Below are positions 39,901-52,200 of a stretch of 64,000 nucleotides of DNA, in pieces. Each line of letters starts with the position of its first letter. Positions within the stretch are counted from its first letter, which is position 1. A program made the position numbers and the translations under genes. A model generated the notes under the pieces. It worked only from the letters and a program-made list of their open reading frames with translations. It did no database searches and was not told where the DNA came from. Source of the stretch: Zonotrichia leucophrys gambelii (taxonomy: Eukaryota > Chordata > Aves > Passeriformes > Passerellidae); assembly GCF_028769735.1 (NCBI RefSeq), contig NC_088177.1, positions 13,270,599 to 13,334,598 of the forward strand. Reading direction: 5' to 3'.

Positions 39901-42900
39901 ATTTAATGCAGGCAAGCAGTCTATTTATAACTTTTTCACTAGTGTTCAGTAGTTTTTCCATAATTGCTAAACAGCCTGAAATTAGTTCTAAGGTCTTAAG
40001 TGGTAGAACCTTTTCTAATTAGTGAGATGACATTGTCTCCTTGTCTCAGAAAAACTCACCTCGGGACTCTGTTGGGTTCTTAGCACCATAGTGTGCTGCA
40101 CAGAAGATTTCCTAGAAATCAGCAATGCTTTGGAAGGTACTTTAAAAATCAAAACAGAAAAAGCAAGCCCAAGCAGGAATTCATGCTGTAGCTGTATGTA
40201 CACTTCTGTCTACATTAATAGAATTGAGTACTTTGGACCAAATTTTTTCCTTTTTGAGTTAAGGAGATTTAGCTCAGATTAACAAATAACAGAATTCATT
40301 GTTTGGTAGCCATTGGAAAAGTAAAAGATTTATCTGATTATAGAAGGGATGATAATTATGAAAGTGCTGTCTTCAAGCATTTTGTCCAAACTAAGGTTAA
40401 TGAAGGAGATGAGCAGTAAGAAGGGTAAGCCATAATAAAAGGGGTAAAATATTTTCTTATCTATAACTAAACACATGATCATAATAAGACTAGGAAGGCA
40501 AAATTATAGTTTTCCTTCTCAGTTTCATTTGTTCTTCTTTTATTAATGTGTTAATAATTAAATATTTGTTAAAGATTATTTTTGAGCTGGTACATTATCT
40601 CATTTAACTTTGGTGGGTGGAAACTAAACTGGAAGTAACTTTCAATTAGCCAATATATATCTAATAACTTTTTAGACTGTTAAGCAAAACAAGAATAAGA
40701 TTATTATAAATGTATTTTAAATTATAACAAAATTAAATAATAGAAAAACATAAAAATGAAAGAAAGAAGGACAATATTTTGCCTGTGTACCATAACTGGT
40801 AATTAGAGCAAATACAATTTTTTTGCTAGCAAAGAAAATTTTTAAGGGCCATGTGGGAAGATGGAAATAATGAGCTGTTTTTATTAGCTCATTACAATTA
40901 GAGCTGGTTACATTCAGCTATACCTCCATATCTGACATGTGTAGAGGTCTATACTGATACAGATACACTTCTCTTAACCAAATATGTAGGAACCCCACAT
41001 ATCCATTTGTTTGTCTGTGGTTATTTTCCTCTTTCTTTCCTTTATTAGATGCAATCGCTCTATTTGTATGTACAATTGAAGTGCTTGGAAAGGAGCAATC
41101 TGATTTTGCCCTAGAGATGTAATCCTGTTTCATATATTGCTGTTTTAAATGTTCTTCTCTGGCAGCATCTAGATCTTTGCTTCTATCTTCTAATAAAATA
41201 TAAAGTGTATTTTTCACATTTACGCCTCTGCTCCTTTCACTCTTTATGAACTCAAGGCAGTGAAAAGGGAACAGAATGAAGAATTGTGATTTAAAGGTTT
41301 TTTTTGCCTAAGATCCTATTAAAAAAACTAAACCAAATTTCATTTGGCAAGATACTTACAATGAATATCTTTCTTATGATGGGTGGATTATAGCAGTCTT
41401 AAAAGACCTGTATTCTTTAGTTGGTTTAAATTAGCTCAAGATATTTAAGGCATTATTTACATTAGAGAAAATAGTGTAGGGGGGAAGTGAAGAGGAGAGC
41501 TCAAACTCCTAATTCCAAATTTTTTGCAGCAAGTGTTTGTTGAAATGCTCAGAGCTATCTTCTCACAGCTCCAAGGGGTACATGACTGGGGAAGAGAATC
41601 CTGAAAAGAAGGAGATCAGAGATTTCTATATCAAACAAAGGAAGAAATTGTATTAAGGTCTTAACTTCAAAAAGCTTTCCAGGGCGGCAAGTCAGACTTT
41701 GTAGTGGAGGGAAAAGGGACAAGCAAAAGAGGCAGGAGAGAAGGGGAGGCTGAGGGTCCCAGCTGCCCTCAGAGGCAGTGGGGCTGCTGTGGCCAAGCCT
41801 TTGCACAAAATATTCCTCCTAACAGGCAGGAGGGATTTCTAACTTAGCCATCAGGAAGGTAAGGCTTGACTCTGAGCAGCTCTTGGGTTTCATTTGAGGC
41901 TCATGTAATATTTATAAGGCCACTTTGGTGTCTTCATTTTCCCGGCGTCTGGAAGAACAGAGGATGATGAGGCCTCAAGTCCACTCCTGTAACCTTAATA
42001 CCTGTAGCAGGTCTGAGCACAGCTTTGCAAAGAGGCTCTGCAGAGTGCACTGCCACTGATGGTGTGCAGTATAAAGAAAGATGAAATGACCCAAATACTT
42101 GGTGATCATCTCTTTATCTTGTCCTCAGTGAATTTTCCTGAGAGCATCACACTGGCACTTGAATAATGCTGCTGAGGCCTGAGAACTTTGGCTGGCTCTT
42201 AGAAGGAGCCACTGCGCAGAAGCTAATTGTCTATGATTTAATGATGAAATTTGGAATTCTATTAACCTGAAAATATTTGCATGCTCTTATGATTATTTTC
42301 ATAACATGTCTTCCTGTCTGAACTATTCAAGATTAAGACATTAAGTGAGCTGTGGTAACATTGACTTTATATCTTGTTGGACTTGTATTCTCTCTCTGTC
42401 TTTTGTTGTATTTTTTTTTTTTTTAAGACAGATAGTCCTTTTTACTGTAGGGTCTAGCTCTGGTAGTCAGGGCAAACTCCATTCTATCTTTATGTCTGGT
42501 CCCTATCATTGGTATACCTGTTTCTTGGCTCTTTCCCTCCCCATGGACAAAGGTTTAATGGAATAGTGTTTAAATGAGAGACTTTACCCTAAAATTTCTT
42601 ATTGTGTCAAGAGGTTGTACACAGATCTGTGCTGCCTGTTCAGTGCAGTTCAGGTGAGTTGTGGGGAATACATAAGAGCAAGAAATGCAATGAGGATCCA
42701 GGAAAGTTCTACTCTGTTGTCGATAGAAACAACTAAAGTAGGTGGGGAAAAGTGTGATGGTGTCCACAGGGCAAGGAACAATCAGATCTTTGCCCAGGGT
42801 CTGGAAACCATGTCCATGCCTTGGAGCCTTGTCCCACACCAATACCCTAGTAGCTCCATTAATTTAAATAAATATAAATTGTTGAAATGTGTAGTTTCAT

Positions 42901-44347
42901 TCAGTACCAGTGTGAGGTGTCACCACAACCAGCTCCAGGCTCTATGTGTGGATGGTGAAGCAGCAGCAAAGGAAAATGTGGTCCATGGGCAAGACAGCAG
43001 CAACTGTTAATTAATTTGGGAAACAAAAGAGGAAGAAAAAAGTCTCTTAAGCAGTCTGGGCTCGAGCTAAAATAGTACAGCAAGATTAAAATCAGTAATT
43101 GTCACGGGTGTTAATTAGAGCTGGGACCACACATTCAAAATGTGACTCACACAATATGCTAAAGAAGTCACGTCTGACTCAGCTTACAGAGAAAAATTAT
43201 TTTGCTCTAGCCTATCTTTGTATATGAAATAATTTTTTTCCTCTGTGCAGTGTATGAAGTCTTTAGGGGACAGAGCTTATTAGAACTTAAGTGATAGCCA
43301 ATACATTTGCCTGCATCCTCTCAAAGTTTGAACTCCCGTATGTCAGCTCCAAAGCTGCAAACTCAGCTGCAGTATTAAAGATCTTGGAGCCCTAAGGCAC
43401 TGATCCAGAGTGAATGGAAATTCCTTCATTTTCTGCATGTTATTTTAAATTTTCTGACAAATCAAATGGTATTATAAAGACATTTAGAGGGTTTAGCTCA
43501 GCTTCCTAAATCCTTTGGTGGATCATAAATATTTAAAGTTGATTATTTAAAAGAAGGGAGATAAAGGAGGATATTTACCTGTGAGCTAATTTAAATAAAA
43601 ATATTAATATGTCTCTCTATAGAGATTCCTTTCTTTAAAATCTCAACTATCAACTTTTGACTTGGAAAAATAAGTCTGTTCTTCTGGAATCTTAGAGGAA
43701 GATGGATATAAAATCTTAATATGCTGTCAGTTCCACGCAAAATCTTTTATATACTCCAGTCACATGGATTTCAGTTCTAATAAATGTTTGTACAGAAAGT
43801 TCACTTATGATAATCTTCCCTAGAGAGTAATATTGGATTGTGAAACTGTTGCAGGTTGTCATTCAACTGCTTTTTTACTCAAAGACTTCTTGAGTTTTAT
43901 GATTCTTTGCAATTCTTAGAAAGTATCTCTCCCTGCTAGCACATTCATACTATTAATGTGCCTTGCTTTGGCATGGAAAAGTCTAAGGGCTAGAAGATCA
44001 TAATAGTGCAGATTTTTTTTTTTTTTTTTCTGGAATTTATGGGATTTGGAAGGACTTTTGCGCTAAGGAAGGGGGTTACTTGCAGGATCAGCTTTGCAGC
44101 TCTGATTGCTGAATGTCAAGTGTTTTTAGAAGTGTACTTTTTTCCCCCTCCTCTGCTAATCTGGGGCAAGTCTAAGATACATCAAAAAATTCCTTGAATA
44201 TGATATTATTGTACAGGAAAGTAATATTGATGAGTTAGCGCAACTCCGTCTAGTAGGGCATGGACTGTGCTGCAGAAGGAAAGCAGGCTGCTCTCCCAGA
44301 TACACATGGCCTCTTCCCATACAAACAGAGCTTCTGTCCCATGGAAT
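36997..44347. other. Unique non-coding DNA, no gene seen
   Basis: No supported gene. Open frames on both strands at 38600-38990 and 39290-39770 overlap each other, have no recognisable domains and sit in a locally GC-richer patch. The interval 40500-40800 is strongly AT-rich. A T-run of 14 lies at 42411-42424 and one of 17 at 44013-44029. The open stretch at 42615-43010 begins at TTG and not ATG and lacks codon bias. Confidence 0.6.
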
Positions 44348-44745
44348 TCACAGAATTCCCAGAATGACTTGATGGAAGAGACCTTCGAGATCATGGAGTC
44401 CAACCCATGGCCCAACACCTCAACTAAACCCTGGCACCCAGTGCCACATCCAGGGATGGTGACTCCACCACCTCCCCTGACAGTCATTGCAGAACTTTAT
44501 CACTCTTTCTTTTAAAAAAAAAATTTCCTAATATCCAGCTTGTATTTCCCTTGGTGCAGCTTGAGACTGTGTCCTCTGGTTCTGTCAGTTCCTGGAGAAA
44601 GAGCCCAACCCCACCTGGGCACAGGCACCTTTCAGGAGCTGTGCAGAGTGATAAGGTCACCCCTGAGTCTCCTTTTCTCCAGGCTGAACACTCCCAGCTC
44701 CCTCAGTCATTCCTGACAGGGTTTGTGTTCCAAGGGCTTCAATTC
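44348..44745 (-). mobile_element. CR1-type LINE, 3' end fragment
   Basis: In the + strand the order is CACAGAATTCCCAGAATGAC, GAGATCATGGAGTCCAACCC, GTGCCACATCCAGGGATGG, a CTCCACCACCTCCCCTG block, TTTCCTAATATCC, CTTGAGACTGTGTCCTCTGG, then CTCCAGGCTGAACACTCCCA. This is the complement of an avian CR1 3' region, so the element is on the minus strand with its 3' end near 44348. It retains more of the body than the copy near 10.7 kb. The upper boundary is approximate because similarity fades after CTCAGTCATTCCTGACAGGG. Open frames across it are repeat by-products. Confidence 0.94.
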
Positions 44746-45326
44746 CCCTGGGTGTTTGACTGCTTCCCATGGATATGTGTACCTTACTGGGAGAGACAGG
44801 GATAATCAGTTTGGAGCTCAACACTGCTTCTGATCTTGAAATGCTTAGAAGATTCTTCATTGCAAAGTAAAATCCTCTACTCACTTTTTTTTTTAAGCAA
44901 ATGGATGAAATAACTCAAAGATTAACCACTCCAGGACGCACTGACCTCCATGGCGTGCATGAACATTTGCAATTACTTTTAATAGAGCTTCCTATTTTTG
45001 TTGGGAACTTAGTCACTCTAGTCAAAGTTTGTCCATCTTGGGCCAGAGATGTGAAGCAACAAAGTTCTGCTAATGAGAAAAAAATAGATTCCTATTAAGT
45101 GCCAACATTAAATTAAGTTCCTGCTCTTCCTGTTGGCAGCGTGGAGCCAGGCAGAAGGCAGAACCATATGTGCTTCTCTTAAGTGCTGATTTGCTGAAGT
45201 GTTGTTAGCCAGATTTAAGTGTTCTCCTTTCACTGTTAATAAGTGTGTTCTGGGACACTGAGTTACAGTCCAGAAAATCACCACACTCATTTCCAGCATT
45301 TGAAAATGTGGTTTGGTGCTAGAATT

Positions 45327-45346
45327 AAAAAAAAAAAAAAAAAAAA
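45327..45346. repeat. Poly(A) run of 20
   Basis: Twenty consecutive A bases. No retrocopy body with gene-like sequence is visible on its 5' side, and I see no clear flanking target duplication, so I treat it as a simple repeat. Confidence 0.85.
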
Positions 45347-46433
45347 GGATTTTTGACTGTTAGGTATATTTTGTTTATATACATTCTGATAAACATGAAG
45401 CTATAAAGAATAAATATAAATTTAAATACAGTCTATGAGAATGGGAAGCTGGACAGGTGTTTTGTGCCCAACAGGAATTAGAAGTTATGTAGAATAGAAG
45501 TAGCAGATCAAAGGCTTCTTGTTGCTGGTGGATTTGGTTGGATCTCAATCACCCCTCTCCCCAGATTCTCAGTTCCCTGAGCACAAGCAGTGCAGATGAA
45601 TTCTGGCCACCTTCAAAGTCTGCATTCAGTTAATTCATGGAAAAAGTGCTTTTGGCCTTCTCTATACCCCTTCAGGTACAGGTCAGCCATTCCCTTAGCT
45701 TTAGTCAGCCCAGTCTATTTTATTTGGATTAGCCACATCCTGGTAAAAAGCTGACAGTCATGAGGGACAAATATAAATAAAAGTATTTTAGAAAAAAAAT
45801 CTATTTTCTGAATTTTACAGTCCCTGCTGTGGGAAGAAATAGTTCTGAACTTCAAGGAAAAGCAAACACAGGAGAAGAGGCTGGAAAAAGGGATCAAACC
45901 AATAAAAGTATAGTAGCAGAAATGGCCAAAACACGGAAGGTAGAGGGGAGAGCAGAATTGCACCACAAAATCAGGGTCTACTTCTTCAGACTTGTTTCCT
46001 TTTAAAGGGTAGGGAAGAAATTTGGAGTACAGAACCATGAATTCCTTCTCAAAACTGAAGTACAATCTGTTCTGCACATCTGTGGATGCAGATGGTCACT
46101 GTTCTTAATAATTCAGCACAAACCCCAGCACAGTTCCTTTGACTGAGGTAAAAGCCCTGCATGCAGCTCCTGATATCCATCCAGCCATCCCTGGGTACAC
46201 CTTTCATTAACAGCAGCACCACAACCATTTCCACAACCACAGATCCTACATGCATTTGCTACAGTAAGCCAATCTGTCTTTAGAATAAAATATACCAAAA
46301 GAGAGGCTGAATGTGAAATGGTTTTGTTGTTAGTTGGAAATGACACCCATTCCCCACATTGTTTTGCCAAGATTTTAGGTCAATTTTTTTGTGTTATGGC
46401 TTTATATAATGTGTTAGTACATGCTTTCTAAAA

Positions 46434-46486
46434 GAAGTGGAAAATGTACCTATTACATGGAAGTGGAAAATGTGCCCATTATTATG
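46434..46486. repeat. 26-base tandem duplication
   Basis: GAAGTGGAAAATGT begins both copies (46434 and 46460); the remainder, ACCTATTACATG versus GCCCATTATTATG, is diverged. This gives two tandem units of about 26 bases. Confidence 0.8.
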
Positions 46487-48739
46487 TTTATTGTGGTTTT
46501 GATTTGTTTTTATGCCTTGCTTTTCTCACTTAAAATAACAAAGGAGAAAAATCTGGGGGATGGGGGAAACCACAGGACAGCACACTATTGGTGCCTGCAG
46601 TTATCTGGGAGAAACAAACATGGGAAATTAGTGCTTGATAACTTGTAATAAAATGCACAGGAATATAATTAAAAGAAATCTTGGAGGAGGAAATAGTCTT
46701 GAGCTGAATGTTAAATGAAAGACTGTGTTAATACCTTGGTAGTATTTCTAACTAAATTTACACAGGTTATTTATTGATCTGGTCCCTTTTGCCAGCATAT
46801 CAAAGTTACAGAACTGCAGTATATTTTTTGTTGTGTGTTTTTGGAAGGAAAGTGAGCCTCAAGCTCTTTAGTAGTACCAGCAAATTGCAGCATCATGCTC
46901 CTTCAGTGTTTGTAGAATTTTGTATCCAGTATTGTGCCTCCTCTTTCAGTGTTAAGAAATGCAATTTGTCTTTTATTCCTTACCAAGTGGAAAACAAAAT
47001 AGAAAAAAATGAATGATGGTAATGATCATAGAATTTAGCCATTAAATGCAATTTTTCAGACAGTTCTTTTTGCTGCCAGTAACTTCTTTAGTATATGTTT
47101 ACAGAAAATTGAGGAAAACTATGAACTTGCCTTGAATTGGATGTTTTGGAGCAGTGTCATCCTGATACAGAAACTTGTTCCCTTTTTACAGTGGTTGTAG
47201 CTGGTTTTGATTGTGTGCTATTATTTGTTTTTGTTGCCATGAATTGGAAATAACATCCAGAAGTCAAGAGGGCTATGCTGGTGTAGAGCTGGAATGAAAC
47301 TGGAAATCAGGATCTGTCCAGGCTGCAAGAAGCTCTTTTTTTCTTCAAATAATCCATTTCCTCACACCCTGTGATTTTCACAACACAGCAGCTTTTTTCT
47401 GTCCCTTTTTTAAGGTTAAGGATAGTTTTTATTATGACTTAGTGCTGATGTTAAGGAGGATCTGCCTCTAGAAGGAGCTGTGCTTTTGGCTTGTCAGGCA
47501 ACATGTGATTGAACTCAGGGATAAATACTTATTTTGGCCTGAATGGTTTCAGCAAATCTATCCCTTAACCTGCTCCCTTTGAAACTCTTGCACATTTCAG
47601 AGCCCTGCAATAATACTGCTCTGTCAACAAGGGGAACAGGGCTCTCCATGTAGGCAACGAGTGAAATATCCCTTCATGGCCTTGTAACCACAGATTCACC
47701 TTTATTTACCTTTGTAACAAATCATCTGCTCTGTAAAACGCTGCTCTGACGACTTTTTAGCGAATAGAGTCCAAAATGCCTCTGAAACAATACTGTGCCA
47801 GTGCAAGTTTTTAGTGTTTTAATTTGAATTGCTAAAATTGATATTTAAAGTGAGACTTTATTGTGTTTCTATTCTAGTACTGGGAGTGGAGAAAAAAAGC
47901 AACCATCAGAAATGAAAAGCTAAATATCAAAGACAGCTATTGTTCAGAGTGCAAGTCAAGGCTTATTTTTGAAAACCTAATAAATGAAGATTAAATTGTG
48001 AATGCTAATAGGTAAATGGAGAAACATTTGGGTGTATATTTGGGTATGTGTGTCTGAAATGGAACCATTCTTGCAGAGTATAACCAGTCTGGACTGGTTG
48101 TGAACTTTGCTAGGGCACACACTATTTTTATCTAAAAAAAGTAGTTTTGAGAATTTTTGGTTTATTTTGGTTTGTGTTTTTTCCCCAATTTGGCAAAAAG
48201 GGAAGTTGCTGATTTGTTTATATGTTGTATTTTGTGTGAAGATATTTTGCCTTTAGTATTATTGCTTCATGAAAGACAAAGAGCTAAATATGCATAATAC
48301 ACGCTTTAGATAGCCTAGGCTGTTTGCCTAGCAGATTGTATTATCATAAAAGTAACTTACCACCTCCCAGGAAGCTCTTTGAAATCTTCAGGAGTAGGAA
48401 GGTGGTAAGGAAAGGCTTTCCAAGAGCTCGTGTGCACAATCTCTGTCTTGGCTCTGTGTTATGCTGGTGGCCAAGGTGTTACTGGAGGTGATTCAGTCAG
48501 CCCAGTCCTTTGTTTGTAACCTCGACCTTTTATGTGCAAATGCATTTCTGAGCTGTGTTTATCCCGTTTTGCGCTCACTTAGGAGTGTTCATTGGGAACA
48601 TAAGTGCTGAAGCACTCAGGAGGGTTGCAGCAAAGTTTGTTGCTAAAGAGTGAAATTGTAGCAGTTTTATTCACAGATTTAGGATCAAAGTTGGATTAAT
48701 GAGGATAAATGACAGCGCAGAGTTGTTTCCTCTTAATTA

Positions 48740-49241
48740 ATGGAGGGAGGGGATGCTACCCCTCTGCTCTGCTCAGGTGAGACCCTGCTTGCAGCTTTGG
48801 GGTGTCAGCACAGGAGGACATGGAGCCAGTCCAGGGAAGGGACACCAAGTGTTGCTCAGAGGGGTTGTTCAGTCAAGAAAGGAGAAGGCTTTGGGGTGGC
48901 CTCAAGTGCAGCTTTCCAGTACCTGAAGGGAGCCTACAAGAAATATTGAAAGAGGTTTTTTACTAAAGCATGTAGTGACAGGACACAGAGGAATGGCTGC
49001 AAGCTGAAAAAGAATGGGCATAGGTTGGATAATAGGAAAAAAAATAAAAATAAAATCAGTGGGGGGAGTGGAACAGGTTTTCCCCAGGAGCTGTGGCTGC
49101 CCCATCCCTGAAAGTGTCCAAGGCTGATGAAGTTCTGAGCAGCCTGGTCCAGTGGATGTGTCCCTGCCCATGGCAGGCAGTTGGAGTGAGGTGATCTTTA
49201 ACGGTCCCTTCCAACCTCAAACACTCTGTGAGTCCATGATC
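48740..49241 (+). mobile_element. CR1-type LINE, 3' end with end of ORF2
   Basis: The element is in the sense orientation. It opens with a CTCTGCTCAGGTGAGACC...TTGGGGTGTCAGCACAGG segment, which corresponds to the 3' part of the CR1 reverse-transcriptase reading frame and what follows. It continues through GGACATGGAGCCAGTCCAGG, then CCAGGAGCTGTGGCTGCCCC, GAGCAGCCTGGTCCAGTGG and GGTCCCTTCCAACCTCAAAC, and ends ACTCTGTGAGTCCATGAT. It is the longest CR1 copy here, about 500 bases, and 5'-truncated. Its reading frame is broken by stops, so it is a dead copy. The overlapping open frames on the minus strand at 49056-49448 are by-products. Confidence 0.94.
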
Positions 49242-52200
49242 AGTTGGGGGATACTGAAAATAAGGATTAAAAGCCCCTGCAAACTGTTTCTCCAGATGGG
49301 GCTCCCTCTGAGGGTGTGCTGTGACACCCAAACCCTTTTGGAACAACAGATTTTTGTGTGTACCTTTGCAGTGATGTGTTGGGGAGGTCCAAATACAGGA
49401 AAAAGAGCAATTTAAAGAAATAAATACATAAGTTGTGGTCAGCTTCATTTAGCCTGCTATGAGGTATGAACAAAAAAATGTCAGCCTTATTCAATTTGGC
49501 AAAACATGAGGGTAAAGCATATAAACTGTGAGGTTTTTACTGTGAAGCCTCTAACTTACCCTCTCCCACTATTATTCAAATGCTATTGCCACCTCTTTTT
49601 CATATCATCTAATGAGCTTGTAGTTACTCTGAGCTTCAGAAGGTTTTAATACAGAGATTAAACAGTTTTACTGTGCACTTTGCCTGTCTGATTTTTGCAT
49701 TCAACCCAGCTGAAATCTCTGGGTTAAGGAGGGTGCTTTTCTCCAGCATTACAGCTTGAAATAAGAGAAATACAAATGTGTAGGAAATGCTGCAGGTGGT
49801 AGTAGAAAAGGAAGTGCAGGTGTTAGAGAGAAGGAAGATTATTTGGCACTATGCTAAATATCCCAAAGGATGGGATATTTATACTATCCCATCTATATCT
49901 ATTCATCCCATATATATATATATGTATATTTATCCCACATGTATATATTTATAGTCTGAGAGAGTTTATCCATATCAAAAAGTGTTATGGGCCCACAGAG
50001 GCCTGGGAGAAGGGAATAGGTGATCTTGAGGATGTTAGTCTCACATTAAATATGCAGAAGGGAAGATTATCCTGTAGTATCTGTGGCCAAGTCCTGTCAA
50101 GTGAGCAAAGTTTTGGCTCTTGGATTGTTTCTTTTTGCTCAATTTCATCTCCAAAGAATTCCCTTCACATGCTTCAAGACATAGGAAAACATTGTAGTGA
50201 TCTGGGTGTCTCTTGAAAAAATGACCTAAATCAGAGTCTTTATTCCCTTACTGTTGTGTTGCAAAGATTTGGATTCCATTATCTCCGTGCACTGTTCTCA
50301 TTTTTCCAGGAGTCACTGGGCAGTGCAGTGGGAATCCCAGGTGCAGCAGAACAGCTGCTTTGGGGAGGATGGTGCATATTTCACTGCATGGTTCAGAGTG
50401 CCACCTCACCAACAGAGCACAAACCTTTGCACCAGACTGATTGCCACTGTTCTGCTCTGGGAAAATTGTCTCTAGGAGAGCAGAGGAGCCTTCTGTGATC
50501 CAATGAAGCCTTGGAAACCTTTAGGCAGCCTGCCATGGTTTGTAGGAACAGGCCTGGTGTCTGTGTTTCTCCTTTTCTCCTTCCCTCCCTTCTCCGTGGC
50601 GCAAATATGAGATGGCTCTGATGAGGATAAATTGCTCAGGTGTTGTTCCTGAGACACTTCTAATAAAGTGTCAGAGATGATTGCAGGAGAGCTTGGTGGT
50701 TTTGACATCATTAGTTCTTGTTTGGGGGAGACTGACATTTAGCTAAAATCAAAATTTAGGAATATCACAAAGGAGCAGTTAGAGCTGATTTTTGTACGTA
50801 AGGGGTGTTTGTTTTGTTGGTTGCTTGATTTGGTTTATAAATTACAGCCTTGCAGGATTCTGTTCTGCTGTTCACTCTTTTGCTTCCACCTTCACTCCTT
50901 CTAAATTATCCTTGCTAAGTAATGGTCTCCACTCAAAATCCTTTATAGGTCTCACAGAAAATCATTAATGTGTTCAAGAAGGGCACCTTAAACTTTTCAT
51001 TTAATTCTCAGATTTTTACTTGATAGGATTCAGAGCAGGAGGGGGATACCAGCACTGTCTTTGGCTTTTAATAAGTGAGTTTTAGTGACAAAAATAGGAT
51101 GGTTTGTAGTGCTGGTCTGGCTCTTTTCACCTCATCAGATATTGATATCAGTGTGAGTAATGCTCATGTGGGCCTCCCCTGAGAATGTCTTCTTTAAAAG
51201 ACAATGTAATCATAAGATCAGGTGAAGTTAATATTCTATGTACTAGAGAGATTCTGTCACCTGGCACCATGATGGCTCTCCTGGATGCTGCGTTGTAATT
51301 ATACAAATGAAATGGAAGATGCCTGTCTCGATTGAATCTTTAATTGATTGGATGGGCAGGTTGTTAATCAAGCTGGAAGAGCATTGAAAGCCTTGTGTGG
51401 GAGTATTTCTTGTACTGTTCTCGTTTTTCTGTTTTATTGATGTTTCTTTTTATTAATTTTTCTAAAGACAAAAGGATAAAAAAGCAGAGCAGAAGTAGTC
51501 TTCTTACTTTCATTGTTTCACAACAAGCCAAGTAAAGACAAAAGGAAAGAAACTGAGACTGGAAGGTCTGTCTTAAAAAAAATAATATATAATTTGCTTA
51601 GTTTTCCAAACAAGTCTGTTAAAAAGAACAGATTATGGAGAAGAATGATTTTTGTCTTTGCTTTCTGAAGGAACATATGCAGAAAAAAAAAGGAGATTCA
51701 GGCTTGCCAAAAGTGTATGGAAGTCTGTTTAAAAAAATTCATTTGTAAGTCTATCATAGTCCAAAGTAATAATGTAAATATTAAAGTTAACTAGATCAAG
51801 TTCAAGGCAATTAAATTGCACTCCATTAATCAAAAACCTTGGTAAGCTTGAATGTCAAACATCTGTCTTGAATCTAGTGCATAATAAGGGTTTCTTTGAA
51901 GGCATGAGAAGTGGCTCCTGGGTCCCAGTGGCCTGGCAGTTGGAAAATGGAAGCCCAGTGCTGAGTTGGTGTTTGGAGGTACATTTGGTTATTTATGCCA
52001 GGGGAGAGTTGTTTGGAGGTACATTTGGTTATTTATGCCAGGTTATTGGAAATAACCAATTGTGAGCCATTTGATACTGAAATGAAAAAAGATACAAGTT
52101 AAAAATCTGCTTATAAGACACTGTTCCCTGGCTCTTTTCCTTAGGTATAAATGGGAATGTTCTATTGCCTGGAATGATTTGCCATTCCCCTTGCCTTAAG

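Larger units (their letters stand above)
44746..48739. other. Unique non-coding DNA, no gene seen
   Basis: No supported gene. A 20-base A run lies at 45327-45346, and a small tandem duplication at 46434-46486. The minus-strand open stretches at 45715-46370 lack coding features. A donor-like complement (AACTTACC) at about 48354-48361 has no matching exon. Confidence 0.6.

Noticed and set aside
41838..41858. Possible small exon before GTAAGG at about 41859
   Set aside because: Only about 40 bases between a CTAACAG acceptor-like site and the donor; too short to separate from chance.
45327..45346. Poly(A) run considered as the tail of a processed pseudogene
   Set aside because: No gene-like sequence precedes it and no flanking target duplication is visible.
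48740..49448. Several open frames on both strands
   Set aside because: They are explained by the plus-strand CR1 copy and its flank.
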